Positions 1-8,433 of a DNA stretch of 64,000 bases are shown here, in pieces. The DNA is from Paraburkholderia sp. BL25I1N1. GTDB lineage: Bacteria > Pseudomonadota > Gammaproteobacteria > Burkholderiales > Burkholderiaceae. The stretch is from the NCBI RefSeq assembly GCF_003002025.1, contig NZ_PVZB01000022.1:62001-126000 (forward strand). Reading direction: 5' to 3'. The notes beneath the pieces are model-generated. The model was given only the letters and a program-made list of their open reading frames with translations. It did no database searches and was not told where the DNA came from. The position numbers were made by a program, and so were the translations under genes. How positions within the stretch are numbered: position 1 is the stretch's first letter; every line of letters begins with the position of its first letter.

Positions 1-118
1 GTTCTCAGTGGTTCGGCATCTCGGGTAGCACGAACGTGCGCCGGCTTGGCGCGCGGCCCGCATTGGTTGTTTGCAAAACAAGCGGCAGGCTCGCTGCGCG
101 AACATCTAAGAGGGCACT
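1..118. other. leader region upstream of rimP
   Basis: No gene could be recognised in these 118 bases in either direction. The last part holds a Shine-Dalgarno-like AAGAGGG a few bases before the rimP GTG. A short imperfect hairpin (TTGTTT/AAACAA, about 68-82) is present but has no T-run. The segment is probably the 3' part of the rimP operon leader, whose promoter lies outside the window. Confidence 0.4.
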
Positions 119-577
119 GTGCAACTGACGGAACTGATTGAAACCACGGTCGTGGGACTCGGCTACGAGCTCGTCGATCTCGAGCGCACCGGGCGCGGCA
201 TGTTGTGTATCTATATCGACCAGCCGGCCGGCATCGCGATCGAAGACTGCGAGAAAGTCACGCGTCAGCTCCAGCACGTTTTGACGGTCGAAAATATCGA
301 TTACGAGCGGCTTGAAGTATCGTCGCCGGGGCTCGACCGCCCGCTGAAAAAACTGGCGGATTTTGAACGCTTCGCAGGCAGCGAAGTGGTAATCACATTG
401 AAAAAGCCATTGGACGGACGGAAATCGTACCGGGGCATTCTGCATGCTCCGCAAGACGAGACGATCGGTCTGGAATTTGAAGGGAAGGAAGGCGCCGCGA
501 TGCTCGATTTCACGCTCGCGGATATCGATAAGGCACGCCTCGTTCCGAAGTTTGACTTTAGGAGCCGCAAACAATGA
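119..577 (+). CDS. rimP: ribosome maturation factor RimP
   Basis: Cytoplasmic factor needed for maturation of the 30S ribosomal subunit. The 152-residue product has the normal RimP length. It shows the family's N-terminal alpha/beta domain with the YELVDLE and YIDQPAGI stretches, then the VSSPGLDRPLK motif near residues 66-76, which is highly diagnostic, and a C-terminal Sm-like barrel (GILHAP..IGLEFEG). The start is a GTG with AAGAGGG about 5 bases upstream; no better ATG exists. Its stop overlaps the nusA start (ATGA), so rimP and nusA are translationally coupled, as in most proteobacteria. Very secure from sequence and gene order. Confidence 0.96.
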   Translation: MQLTELIETTVVGLGYELVDLERTGRGMLCIYIDQPAGIAIEDCEKVTRQLQHVLTVENIDYERLEVSSPGLDRPLKKLADFERFAGSEVVITLKKPLDGRKSYRGILHAPQDETIGLEFEGKEGAAMLDFTLADIDKARLVPKFDFRSRKQ

Positions 578-2049
578 GTCGCGAAGTGTTGATGCTGGTG
601 GATGCGCTGGCACGCGAGAAGAACGTCGACAAAGACGTGGTATTTGCCGCGCTCGAGGCGGCCCTCGCTTCGGCCTCCAAGAAACTCTTCGAAGAAGACG
701 CGGATATTCGCGTCCAGATCGATCGTGAAAGCGGCGAACACGAAACGTTTCGACGCTGGAAAGTGGTGCCGGACGAAGCCGGCTTGCAGGAGCCGGATCA
801 GGAAATCCTGCTGTTCGAAGCACGCGAACAGAAGCCCGAGATTCAACTCGACGAGTTCATCGAGGAACCGGTGCCGTCGATCGAATTCGGCCGTATCGGC
901 GCGCAGGCCGCCAAGCAGGTGATCCTGCAGAAGGTGCGCGACGCCGAACGTGAACAGATCCTGAACGATTTCCTCGAGCGCGGCGAGCACATCATGACCG
1001 GCTCGGTGAAGCGTCTCGACAAGGGCAACTTCATTGTCGAAACCGGCCGTGTCGAAGCGCTGCTGCGTCGCGACCAGCTTATTCCGAAGGAAAACCTGCG
1101 CGTGGGCGACCGCGTGCGCGCCTACATCGCGAAGGTCGATCGCACCGCGCGCGGTCCGCAGATCGAACTGTCGCGTACGGCGCCCGAGTTCCTGATGAAG
1201 CTGTTCGAGATGGAAGTGCCGGAAATCGAACAAGGCCTGCTGGAAATCAAGGCGGCCGCGCGCGATCCGGGCGTGCGCGCAAAGATCGGTGTGGTCGCGT
1301 ACGACAAGCGCATCGATCCGATCGGCACCTGCGTCGGCATTCGCGGTTCGCGCGTGCAGGCGGTGCGTAACGAGCTCGGTGGCGAAAACGTCGACATCGT
1401 GCTATGGTCGGAGGATCCCGCACAGTTTGTGATCGGCGCGCTCGCGCCGGCAGCCGTCCAGTCGATCGTCGTCGATGAAGAAAAACATTCGATGGACGTC
1501 GTCGTAGACGAAAACGAACTGGCGGTCGCGATCGGCCGCAGCGGCCAGAACGTGCGTCTTGCCAGCGAACTCACCGGCTGGCAGATCAACATCATGACGC
1601 CGGACGAATCTGCGCAAAAGCAGAATCAGGAACGTGGCGTTTTGCGTGACCTGTTCATGGCGCGTCTCGATGTCGACGAAGAAGTCGCTGACATCCTGAT
1701 CGACGAAGGCTTTACGAGCCTCGAAGAGATTGCCTATGTGCCGCTCAACGAAATGCTCGAAATCGAAGCGTTCGACGAAGACACCGTCCACGAACTGCGT
1801 AACCGCTCGCGCGACGCGCTGTTGACGCAGGCAATCGCGAATGAAGAAAAGGTCGAAAATGTAGCGCTCGACCTGAAGAGCCTGGACGGCATGGACGCCG
1901 ACCTGCTCGCCAAGCTGGCCGAACATCAGATCCAGACGCGCGACGAACTCGCCGAGCTGGCTGTGGATGAACTGGTCGAGATGACCGGAATGGAAGAGGA
2001 TGCCGCTAAGGCGTTGATCATGAAAGCACGTGAACACTGGTTCCAGTGA
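574..2049 (+). CDS. nusA: transcription termination/antitermination factor NusA
   Basis: RNA polymerase-associated factor controlling pausing, intrinsic termination and antitermination. The 491-residue length matches E. coli-type NusA with acidic repeats. Domain order: N-terminal RNAP-binding domain (1-130), S1 domain (about 135-200, including GNFIVETGRVEALL), KH1 and KH2 (about 205-350, with VGIRGSRVQAVRNEL and the IGRSGQNVRLASEL GXXG loop), and two C-terminal helix-hairpin-helix acidic repeats (about 365-490). The ATG overlaps the rimP stop and has TAGGAG upstream. It shares the operon with infB, so the terminators in this operon could be subject to NusA's own activity (inference). Confidence 0.97.
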   Translation: MSREVLMLVDALAREKNVDKDVVFAALEAALASASKKLFEEDADIRVQIDRESGEHETFRRWKVVPDEAGLQEPDQEILLFEAREQKPEIQLDEFIEEPVPSIEFGRIGAQAAKQVILQKVRDAEREQILNDFLERGEHIMTGSVKRLDKGNFIVETGRVEALLRRDQLIPKENLRVGDRVRAYIAKVDRTARGPQIELSRTAPEFLMKLFEMEVPEIEQGLLEIKAAARDPGVRAKIGVVAYDKRIDPIGTCVGIRGSRVQAVRNELGGENVDIVLWSEDPAQFVIGALAPAAVQSIVVDEEKHSMDVVVDENELAVAIGRSGQNVRLASELTGWQINIMTPDESAQKQNQERGVLRDLFMARLDVDEEVADILIDEGFTSLEEIAYVPLNEMLEIEAFDEDTVHELRNRSRDALLTQAIANEEKVENVALDLKSLDGMDADLLAKLAEHQIQTRDELAELAVDELVEMTGMEEDAAKALIMKAREHWFQ

Positions 2050-2076
2050 GAAATGACCATGGCGCACTAAATTGAA

Positions 2077-2128
2077 GCGGCCGTCAGGCCGCATGACCCG
2101 ATGCTAACCGCAAGGAATCGGTCCTTGC
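2077..2128 (+). other. two hairpins in the nusA-infB gap
   Basis: Two perfect inverted repeats fill the 93-base gap. The first is GCGGCC-GTCA-GGCCGC at 2077-2092. The second is GCAAGGA-ATCGG-TCCTTGC at 2110-2128, ending about 5 bases before the infB Shine-Dalgarno AAGAGGAATG. Neither is followed by a T-run, so they are not classical terminators; they may be RNA-processing or translation-control structures (inference). Confidence 0.5.
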
Positions 2129-2142
2129 ATTAAGAGGAATGA

Positions 2143-5103
2143 ATGGCGAGTAACAACGTAGCCCAATTTGCCGCGGAACTGAAAATGCCTGCAGGCGTGC
2201 TGCTTGAGCAGCTGCAGGCGGCGGGCGTCACAAAAGCGAGCGAAGACGATAGCTTGTCCGAAACGGACAAGGCGCGTCTGCTCGACCACTTGCGCAAGTC
2301 TCACGGCTCGACTGATGCTGACAAGCGCAAGATCACGCTGACGAAACGGCATACGTCGGAAATCAAGCAATCCGATGCGACGGGCAAAGCTCGCACCATT
2401 CAGGTCGAGGTGCGTAAGAAGCGCACTTTCGTCCGCCGCGACGAAACCTCCGCTGAAAACGGAGATGCATCGAATCATGTGGCTGAGGCCGACATCGACG
2501 ATCTGGAACTCCAGCGTCGTGAAGAGGAAGCTCGTCACGAAGCCGAGCTGCTCGAAAAGCAGGCTCAGGAGCTGAAGGCGCGTCAGGAACAACTCGAGCG
2601 CGAAGAAGCGGAACGTCAGGCGCGCGAAGCGGCTGCTGAAGCCGAGCGTCGTCGCGCCGAAGAAGAAGCCGCGAAGAAGCGTGCTGCGACCGAGGCGGCA
2701 GCTCGCGAGCAGGCGCAGGCTACCAAGCCGGCACAAGCTGCGCAGCCTGCGGCCGCGAAGGCTGAGCCGGTCGCCGCCAAGGCTGCGGAGCCGGCGGTCG
2801 CCAAGCAAAGCGAGCAGGATGACGAGCGCGCCGCAGCAGAGCGCGCCGCGCAACGCGAAGCCGCAAAGAAAGCAGAAGACGCAGCGCGTCAGGCTGCTGA
2901 AAAAGCGCGTGCCGAGCAGGAACAGATCGCCAAGCGCCGTGCCGCGGCTGAAGCCGAAGCGCGTGCGATTCGCGAAATGATGAACACGCCGCGCAAGGCG
3001 CAGGTCAAGGCGCCGGAACCGGCACCGAAGCCCGCTGAGCCGGCCAAGGCCGCGGAAGCGAAGGGCACGCTTCACAAGCCGGCGCGTCCGGCGGGTGAAG
3101 CACCGGCGCGTCCGGCAGCCAAGAAGCCGGCAGCTGCGGCTCCGGCAGCCACGACCACGCCTTCCGCCGGCGACAAGAAGAAGCCGGGCGGCGGCAAGGG
3201 CGGCTGGCAGGACGACGCCGCGAAGCGCCGCGGCATCAAGACGCGTGGCGATACGAGCGGCGGTGTCGATCGCGGCTGGCGCGGTGGCCCGAAGGGTCGC
3301 GGCAAGCATCAGGATCAGAACACCACGTTCCAGGCGCCGACCGAACCGATCGTGCGTGAAGTGCACGTGCCGGAAACCATCACGGTCGCCGATCTGGCGC
3401 ACAAGATGGCCGTGAAGGCGTCGGAAGTCATCAAGTCGATGATGAAGCTCGGCCAGATGGTCACGATCAATCAGATGCTGGACCAGGAAACGGCGATGAT
3501 CATCGTCGAGGAACTGGGTCACCACGCGGTTGCGGCCAAGCTGGACGATCCGGAAGCCATGCTGGTCGAAGGCGAGATTTCCGATGCGGAATCGTTGCCG
3601 CGTCCGCCGGTCGTCACGGTCATGGGTCACGTCGACCACGGCAAGACGTCGCTGCTCGACTACATCCGCCGCGCCAAGGTTGCAGCGGGCGAAGCGGGCG
3701 GGATTACGCAGCACATCGGCGCTTACCACGTCGAAACGCCGCGCGGCGTCATCACGTTCCTCGACACGCCGGGTCACGAAGCCTTTACGGCCATGCGTGC
3801 CCGCGGTGCGAAGGCAACGGACATCGTGATTCTGGTGGTTGCAGCCGACGACGGCGTGATGCCGCAAACGAAGGAAGCAATCGCTCACGCGAAGGCAGGC
3901 GGCGTGCCGCTCGTCGTCGCGATCAACAAGATCGACAAGCCGGATGCCAATCTGGAACGCGTGAAGCAGGAACTCGTCGCGGAAGGCGTCGTGCCGGAAG
4001 AATACGGTGGCGAATCGCCGTTCGTGCCGGTGTCGGCAAAGACCGGCGCGGGCATCGACGATCTGCTCGAAAACGTGCTGCTGCAAGCCGAAGTGCTGGA
4101 ATTGAAGGCACCGGTCGAAGCACCGGCCAAGGGTCTCGTTATCGAAGCGAAGCTCGACAAGGGTAAGGGTCCGGTTGCAACGATCCTGGTCCAGTCGGGT
4201 ACGCTGAACCGCGGCGACGTGGTGCTGGCAGGCAGCGCCTACGGTCGCGTGCGAGCCATGCTCGACGAAACCGGCAAGCCGACCAAGTCGGCGGGCCCGT
4301 CGATCCCGGTCGAAATTCAGGGTCTGTCGGAAGTCCCGCAGGCAGGCGAAGAAGTCATCGTCATGCCGGACGACCGCAAAGCGCGTGAAGTCGCACTGTT
4401 CCGTCAAGGCAAGTTCCGCGACGTCAAGCTGGCCAAGCAACAGGCCGCGAAGCTCGAGAACATGCTGGAGCAGATGGGCGAAGGCGAAGTGGCGTACATG
4501 CCGCTCATCGTCAAGGCCGACGTGCAAGGTTCGCAGGAAGCGCTGGTGCAGTCGCTGCTCAAGCTTTCGACCGACGAAGTACGCGTGCAGATCGTGCACG
4601 GCGCCGTGGGTGGCATCAGCGAGTCCGACGTCAACCTGGCAACGGCTTCGAAGGCGGTCATCATCGGCTTCAACACCCGCGCGGACGCGCAGGCGCGCAA
4701 GCTGGCGGAAGCCAACGGCGTCGATATTCGCTACTACAACATCATCTATGACGCAGTGGATGAGGTGAAGGCCGCGATGTCGGGCATGCTGGCACCGGAA
4801 AAGCGCGAAATCGTCACGGGTACGGTCGAAGTGCGTCAGGTCTTCAAGGTACCGAAGATCGGCGCGGTGGCCGGCTGTATGGTCACGGACGGTTTCGTCA
4901 AGCGCTCGTCGTCGGTGCGCGTGCTGCGCAACAACGTCGTCATCTTCACGGGCGAGCTCGATTCGCTCAAGCGCTTCAAGGACGACGTGAAGGAAGTCCG
5001 TCAGGGCTTCGAGTGCGGTATGTCGATCAAGAACTTCAACGACATCGTCGAAGGCGATCAGTTCGAAGTCTTCGAGATCACCGAAGTCGCGCGTACGCTG
5101 TAA
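2143..5103 (+). CDS. infB: translation initiation factor IF-2
   Basis: GTPase that places initiator fMet-tRNA on the 30S subunit and promotes subunit joining. The 986-residue protein has an N-terminal IF2_N domain (1-50), a long Ala/Glu/Lys/Arg-rich helical linker (about 110-340, coiled-coil-like and then Pro/Ala-rich), a second IF2_N domain (about 405-455), and the GTPase domain with P-loop GHVDHGKT at 495-502, DTPGH and NKID. Domains II, III and IV follow to the C-terminus. The Shine-Dalgarno AAGAGGAATGA lies just before the ATG. Length and linker are typical for Burkholderiales. A large overlapping minus-strand frame is only a shadow of this gene. Confidence 0.97.
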   Translation: MASNNVAQFAAELKMPAGVLLEQLQAAGVTKASEDDSLSETDKARLLDHLRKSHGSTDADKRKITLTKRHTSEIKQSDATGKARTIQVEVRKKRTFVRRDETSAENGDASNHVAEADIDDLELQRREEEARHEAELLEKQAQELKARQEQLEREEAERQAREAAAEAERRRAEEEAAKKRAATEAAAREQAQATKPAQAAQPAAAKAEPVAAKAAEPAVAKQSEQDDERAAAERAAQREAAKKAEDAARQAAEKARAEQEQIAKRRAAAEAEARAIREMMNTPRKAQVKAPEPAPKPAEPAKAAEAKGTLHKPARPAGEAPARPAAKKPAAAAPAATTTPSAGDKKKPGGGKGGWQDDAAKRRGIKTRGDTSGGVDRGWRGGPKGRGKHQDQNTTFQAPTEPIVREVHVPETITVADLAHKMAVKASEVIKSMMKLGQMVTINQMLDQETAMIIVEELGHHAVAAKLDDPEAMLVEGEISDAESLPRPPVVTVMGHVDHGKTSLLDYIRRAKVAAGEAGGITQHIGAYHVETPRGVITFLDTPGHEAFTAMRARGAKATDIVILVVAADDGVMPQTKEAIAHAKAGGVPLVVAINKIDKPDANLERVKQELVAEGVVPEEYGGESPFVPVSAKTGAGIDDLLENVLLQAEVLELKAPVEAPAKGLVIEAKLDKGKGPVATILVQSGTLNRGDVVLAGSAYGRVRAMLDETGKPTKSAGPSIPVEIQGLSEVPQAGEEVIVMPDDRKAREVALFRQGKFRDVKLAKQQAAKLENMLEQMGEGEVAYMPLIVKADVQGSQEALVQSLLKLSTDEVRVQIVHGAVGGISESDVNLATASKAVIIGFNTRADAQARKLAEANGVDIRYYNIIYDAVDEVKAAMSGMLAPEKREIVTGTVEVRQVFKVPKIGAVAGCMVTDGFVKRSSSVRVLRNNVVIFTGELDSLKRFKDDVKEVRQGFECGMSIKNFNDIVEGDQFEVFEITEVARTL

Positions 5104-5123
5104 TTCACGCGGCACGGCTCTAG

Positions 5124-5164
5124 GGGCGGAGCGGGCTTTAACGCCCGCTCCGCCCGTTGTTTTT
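5124..5164 (+). terminator. strong rho-independent terminator after infB
   Basis: A perfect 13-base-pair GC-rich stem (5124-5136 with 5143-5155), loop TTTAAC, is followed by GTTGTTTTT. It lies 20 bases after the infB stop and about 155 bases before rbfA, inside what is normally one operon. It probably causes partial termination, or rbfA-truB have their own promoter in 5165-5319. Confidence 0.85.
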
Positions 5165-5319
5165 GGGGCCACACGTTTTGTTCGTGTCCGTCGCGCAGAG
5201 CGCCTGCGTTCGAGTTTCTTCCGGTCATCCCGGGCCGTTTGAATGCCGCGAGGATAAAGCCCGAAACGCAGCGGCGCGAACCATTTTTTTGCATCCGTCA
5301 GAACGGATCACATCACACC

Positions 5320-5685
5320 ATGCCTAAAAAACGTTCTTCACCCAATCGCAACGTGCAGATTGCCGATCAGATCCAGCGCGATCTGTCCGAGCTGCTTCGC
5401 GAGGTCAAAGATCCGCGCATCGGCATCGTCACGATTCAAAGCGTCGAATTGACGCCGGACTACGCGCACGCCAAGATCTATTTCACGACGCTCACCGGCG
5501 ATCCGCAGCAGACGCTCGAGGCGCTCACGCACGCGGCCGGCCATCTGCACAATCAGCTGTTCAAGCGCCTGCATATCCACACCGTGCCGACGCTGCATTT
5601 CCATTACGACAAAACGATCGAGCGCGCCGTCGAGATGTCGCGTTTGATCGACGAAGCCAACGCCAATCGCGCGAAAGAAGACTGA
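5320..5685 (+). CDS. rbfA: 30S ribosome-binding factor RbfA
   Basis: Cold-shock and ribosome-maturation factor that binds the free 30S subunit near the 5' helix of 16S rRNA. The 121-residue product has the single KH-like fold, with RNVQIADQIQRDLSELL at the start and KDPRIG and LHFHYDKTIERA motifs. The reading frame is open upstream to 5239, but the family starts at MPKKR, at the 5320 ATG. No strong Shine-Dalgarno is visible; the ATCCGT/ACGGAT inverted repeat just upstream (5293-5308) may affect access. Followed by truB. Confidence 0.94.
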   Translation: MPKKRSSPNRNVQIADQIQRDLSELLREVKDPRIGIVTIQSVELTPDYAHAKIYFTTLTGDPQQTLEALTHAAGHLHNQLFKRLHIHTVPTLHFHYDKTIERAVEMSRLIDEANANRAKED

Positions 5686-5779
5686 ACGCGCTGTTTGCCG
5701 CGGCGCTCGCTGCCATGCCTGAGCCGCTATGCGCTCAGTGCTGTTTTCCGCACCCTTCGAAGACTTTTGTCTTTCTGAC

Positions 5780-6715
5780 ATGACCGCACCTCAACGCCCC
5801 CGCGTGCCGCGTCGCGCGCTCGACGGCGTGCTGCTGCTCGACAAGCCGCTCGGCCTGTCGAGCAACGACGCGCTGATTCGCGCGAAGCGTCTCTATCTGG
5901 CGAAAAAGGCGGGCCACACCGGCACGCTCGATCCCTTGGCCACAGGCTTGCTGCCGCTCTGTTTCGGCGAGGCCACCAAGTTTTCGCAAGACCTGCTCGA
6001 AGCCGACAAGACCTATGAGGCGACCATGCGCCTCGGTATCCGCACGACCACCGGCGACGCCGAAGGCGAAGCGATCGATACGCGTGAAGTGACCTGCGAT
6101 GAGGCCGCGATTCTGGCGGTTCTACCGAAGTTCGTCGGCGAAATCACGCAAGTCCCGCCGATGTATTCGGCGCTCAAACGCGACGGCAAGCCGTTATACG
6201 AATACGCGCGTGCGGGCCAGACGGTCGAGCGGGAAGGGCGTCAGGTGACGATCCTCGCGCTCGAGATGCTCGCCTGCGCGCTGCCGGACGTAACGTTTCG
6301 CGTGACGTGCAGCAAGGGCACGTATGTGCGCACATTGGCCGAGGATATCGGCGAAGCGTTGGGCTGTGGCGCGCATCTGGTGGCGCTGCGGCGCACCGGT
6401 GTCGGCGCACTGACGCTCGACAATTCGGTGACGCTCGACGCATTGTCCGACGCAGCCGAAAGCGAACGCGATGCATGGCTTCAACCTGTCGATGCGTTGC
6501 TGTCGACATTCCCGCTGGTGCAGTTGAACGAAGACGAGACGCGCCGTTTCCTGCACGGTCAGCGGTTGAAACTATCCGAACTGACCATCACGGGCGATGC
6601 GGTGAATGCGCCGCGCGTCCGGGTGTACGCGGCGCAAGGGCGTCTGCTTGGCGTCGCCAGACGAGGCGAGGGTGTGCTGGCACCTGAACGGCTGGTCGTC
6701 ACGACGGCGAGCTGA
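5780..6715 (+). CDS. truB: tRNA pseudouridine(55) synthase TruB
   Basis: Converts U55 in the T-loop of tRNAs to pseudouridine. The 311-residue protein has the family signature GHTGTLDPLATGLL with catalytic Asp51, followed by the TYEATMRLGI, PPMYSALKRDG and GTYVRTLAEDIG motifs and a C-terminal PUA-like domain. An in-frame ATG lies upstream at 5729, but TruB homology begins at the MTAP start used here. It is the last gene of the rimP-truB cluster; rpsO-pnp, which follow in enterobacteria, are absent and a convergent efflux operon takes their place. Confidence 0.95.
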   Translation: MTAPQRPRVPRRALDGVLLLDKPLGLSSNDALIRAKRLYLAKKAGHTGTLDPLATGLLPLCFGEATKFSQDLLEADKTYEATMRLGIRTTTGDAEGEAIDTREVTCDEAAILAVLPKFVGEITQVPPMYSALKRDGKPLYEYARAGQTVEREGRQVTILALEMLACALPDVTFRVTCSKGTYVRTLAEDIGEALGCGAHLVALRRTGVGALTLDNSVTLDALSDAAESERDAWLQPVDALLSTFPLVQLNEDETRRFLHGQRLKLSELTITGDAVNAPRVRVYAAQGRLLGVARRGEGVLAPERLVVTTAS

Positions 6716-6761
6716 AAACCATGCAGGCGGCAAGCAAGCGCGCGACAAACGCGCTGCAAAG

Positions 6762-6803
6762 AAAAAGGCGGGACCGCTCAGAAGAAGCGGTCCCGCCTTT
6801 TTT
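6762..6803. terminator. bidirectional terminator between truB and emrB
   Basis: A near-perfect inverted repeat, AAAAAGGCGGGACCGCT and AGCGGTCCCGCCTTTTTT, with a short loop. The A-run on one side and T-run on the other let it end transcription of truB (plus strand) and emrB (minus strand). Confidence 0.93.
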
Positions 6804-6839
6804 ATATCGTTCTGCCGGATACGGACTTGCGCCGAAAGC

Positions 6840-8402
6840 TCAGTGCGCCGCCGCGGCCGCCGCGCCCGCGTCGCCGCCAGCACGTTCTGGCTTCGTGATC
6901 CAGATCAACGCGATCAATGCGATAAAGATGCCGGCGGACACGAAGAACAGGTCGTTCACACCGAGTTGCGCGGCCTGTTGCGTCGCCATCGTGTTGAACA
7001 GTCCGTATGCCTGCGGTTGACTGAAGCCCGCCGCGCCCATCTGCCGGATCGACTGGTCGAACACCGGGTTGTACGCGTTAGCCTGTTCGGCCAGTTGCGC
7101 GTGATGCATGATCGTGCGGTGATCCCACGCCGTCTGGAAAATCGATGTGCCGATGCCGCCGCACATGATCCGCACGAAATTCGACAGGCCCGACGCCGCC
7201 GGAATCCGGTTGCCCGGCAGTCCCGACAGGGTGATCGACACCAGCGGGATGAAGAACCCCGCCATGCCGATCCCTTGAATCAAGGTAGGCACCAGCAGCG
7301 AAAACGTATCGACGCCGGTCGTATAACGCGAACGCATCCAGAAACACAGTGCGAACACGAGAAACGACAGGGTCGCGATATAGCGCGGATCGGTGCGCGG
7401 CAAAATCTTGCCGGTGATCGGCGACAGCAGCACCGCGAACAGGCCGACCGGCGCCATCACCAAGCCGGCTTCGGTCGCGGTGTAGCCAATGTCGGTTTGC
7501 AGCCACAACGGCAGCAGCACCAGATTGCCGAAGTAAAGGCCGTAGCCGATCGACAACGCGACGGTGCCGCCCGTGAAATTGCGCCGGCTGAACAGCGACA
7601 GGTCCACCACCGGGTGCTCGGCCGTCAACTCCCACACGATAAAGAACGCGAGCGCGATCACCGCCACCAGCGCCAGGACGACGACGGTCGTCGACGAAAA
7701 CCAGTCCAGATCCTTGCCCTTGTCGAGCATGACCTGCAGAGAGCCAACCCAGACGATCAGGAGGCCTAGACCGACGCCGTCGATCGGCGCTTTTCTGATG
7801 ACCGAATCGCGATTGCGGAAGATCGTCCACGTGGCCACGGCGGCAATCGCGCCGACCGGAATGTTGACATAGAAAATCCACGGCCACGAGATGTTGTCCG
7901 AGATCCAGCCGCCGAGAATCGGGCCGGCCACCGGCGCGATCAGCGTGGTCATCGCCCACATGGATAACGCCATGGGCGCCTTGGCGCGTGGATAGCTCGC
8001 GAGCAGCAGCGTTTGCGACAGCGGAATCATCGGACCGGCCACCGCCCCTTGCAACACGCGCGAAGCGAGCAGAAAGGGCAGGGTCGGTGCAAGGCCGCAC
8101 ATCCACGACGAGATCACGAACAGGATGATCGACGCCATGAACAGCCGCACCTGGCCGACGCGTTCGGTCAGCCAGCCGGTGAGCGGCACGGAGATCGCGT
8201 TGGCGACCGCGAACGAGGTGATCACCCACGTGCCCTGATCCGACGACACGCCGAGGTCGCCCGAAATCGAAGGAATCGACACATTGGCGATCGACGTGTC
8301 GAGCACGTTCATGAAAACGGCGAGCGACACCGCGATGGTGCCGATCACCAGTTGCGCGCCCTCGAGCGGCGGATGAGGGACTTGCGCCTGAGCCTGAGCC
8401 AT
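6840..8402 (-). CDS. emrB: DHA2-family multidrug MFS efflux permease (EmrB type)
   Basis: Inner-membrane proton-driven drug exporter of the 14-helix DHA2 family. The 520-residue product has the typical motif LDTSIANVSIPSI in helix 1 (residues 34-46), about 14 hydrophobic segments, and a short polar Ala-rich C-terminus. It is the last gene of a marR-nodT-emrA-emrB operon, starting 31 bases after emrA. With the HlyD-type adaptor and NodT outer-membrane factor it should form a tripartite pump spanning the envelope. The substrate cannot be told from sequence; aromatic acids, uncouplers and antibiotics are usual for the family. Confidence 0.92.
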   Translation of the reverse strand: MAQAQAQVPHPPLEGAQLVIGTIAVSLAVFMNVLDTSIANVSIPSISGDLGVSSDQGTWVITSFAVANAISVPLTGWLTERVGQVRLFMASIILFVISSWMCGLAPTLPFLLASRVLQGAVAGPMIPLSQTLLLASYPRAKAPMALSMWAMTTLIAPVAGPILGGWISDNISWPWIFYVNIPVGAIAAVATWTIFRNRDSVIRKAPIDGVGLGLLIVWVGSLQVMLDKGKDLDWFSSTTVVVLALVAVIALAFFIVWELTAEHPVVDLSLFSRRNFTGGTVALSIGYGLYFGNLVLLPLWLQTDIGYTATEAGLVMAPVGLFAVLLSPITGKILPRTDPRYIATLSFLVFALCFWMRSRYTTGVDTFSLLVPTLIQGIGMAGFFIPLVSITLSGLPGNRIPAASGLSNFVRIMCGGIGTSIFQTAWDHRTIMHHAQLAEQANAYNPVFDQSIRQMGAAGFSQPQAYGLFNTMATQQAAQLGVNDLFFVSAGIFIALIALIWITKPERAGGDAGAAAAAAH

Positions 8403-8433
8403 TAAAGAAGCCTTGTCTGAATCGTCGCGTGCC

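Noticed and set aside
2104..5172. Open frame of 1022 residues on the minus strand across infB
   Set aside because: Shadow of the GC-rich infB gene: composition is Arg/His/Leu-rich without any recognisable family, and the plus-strand frame is certain.
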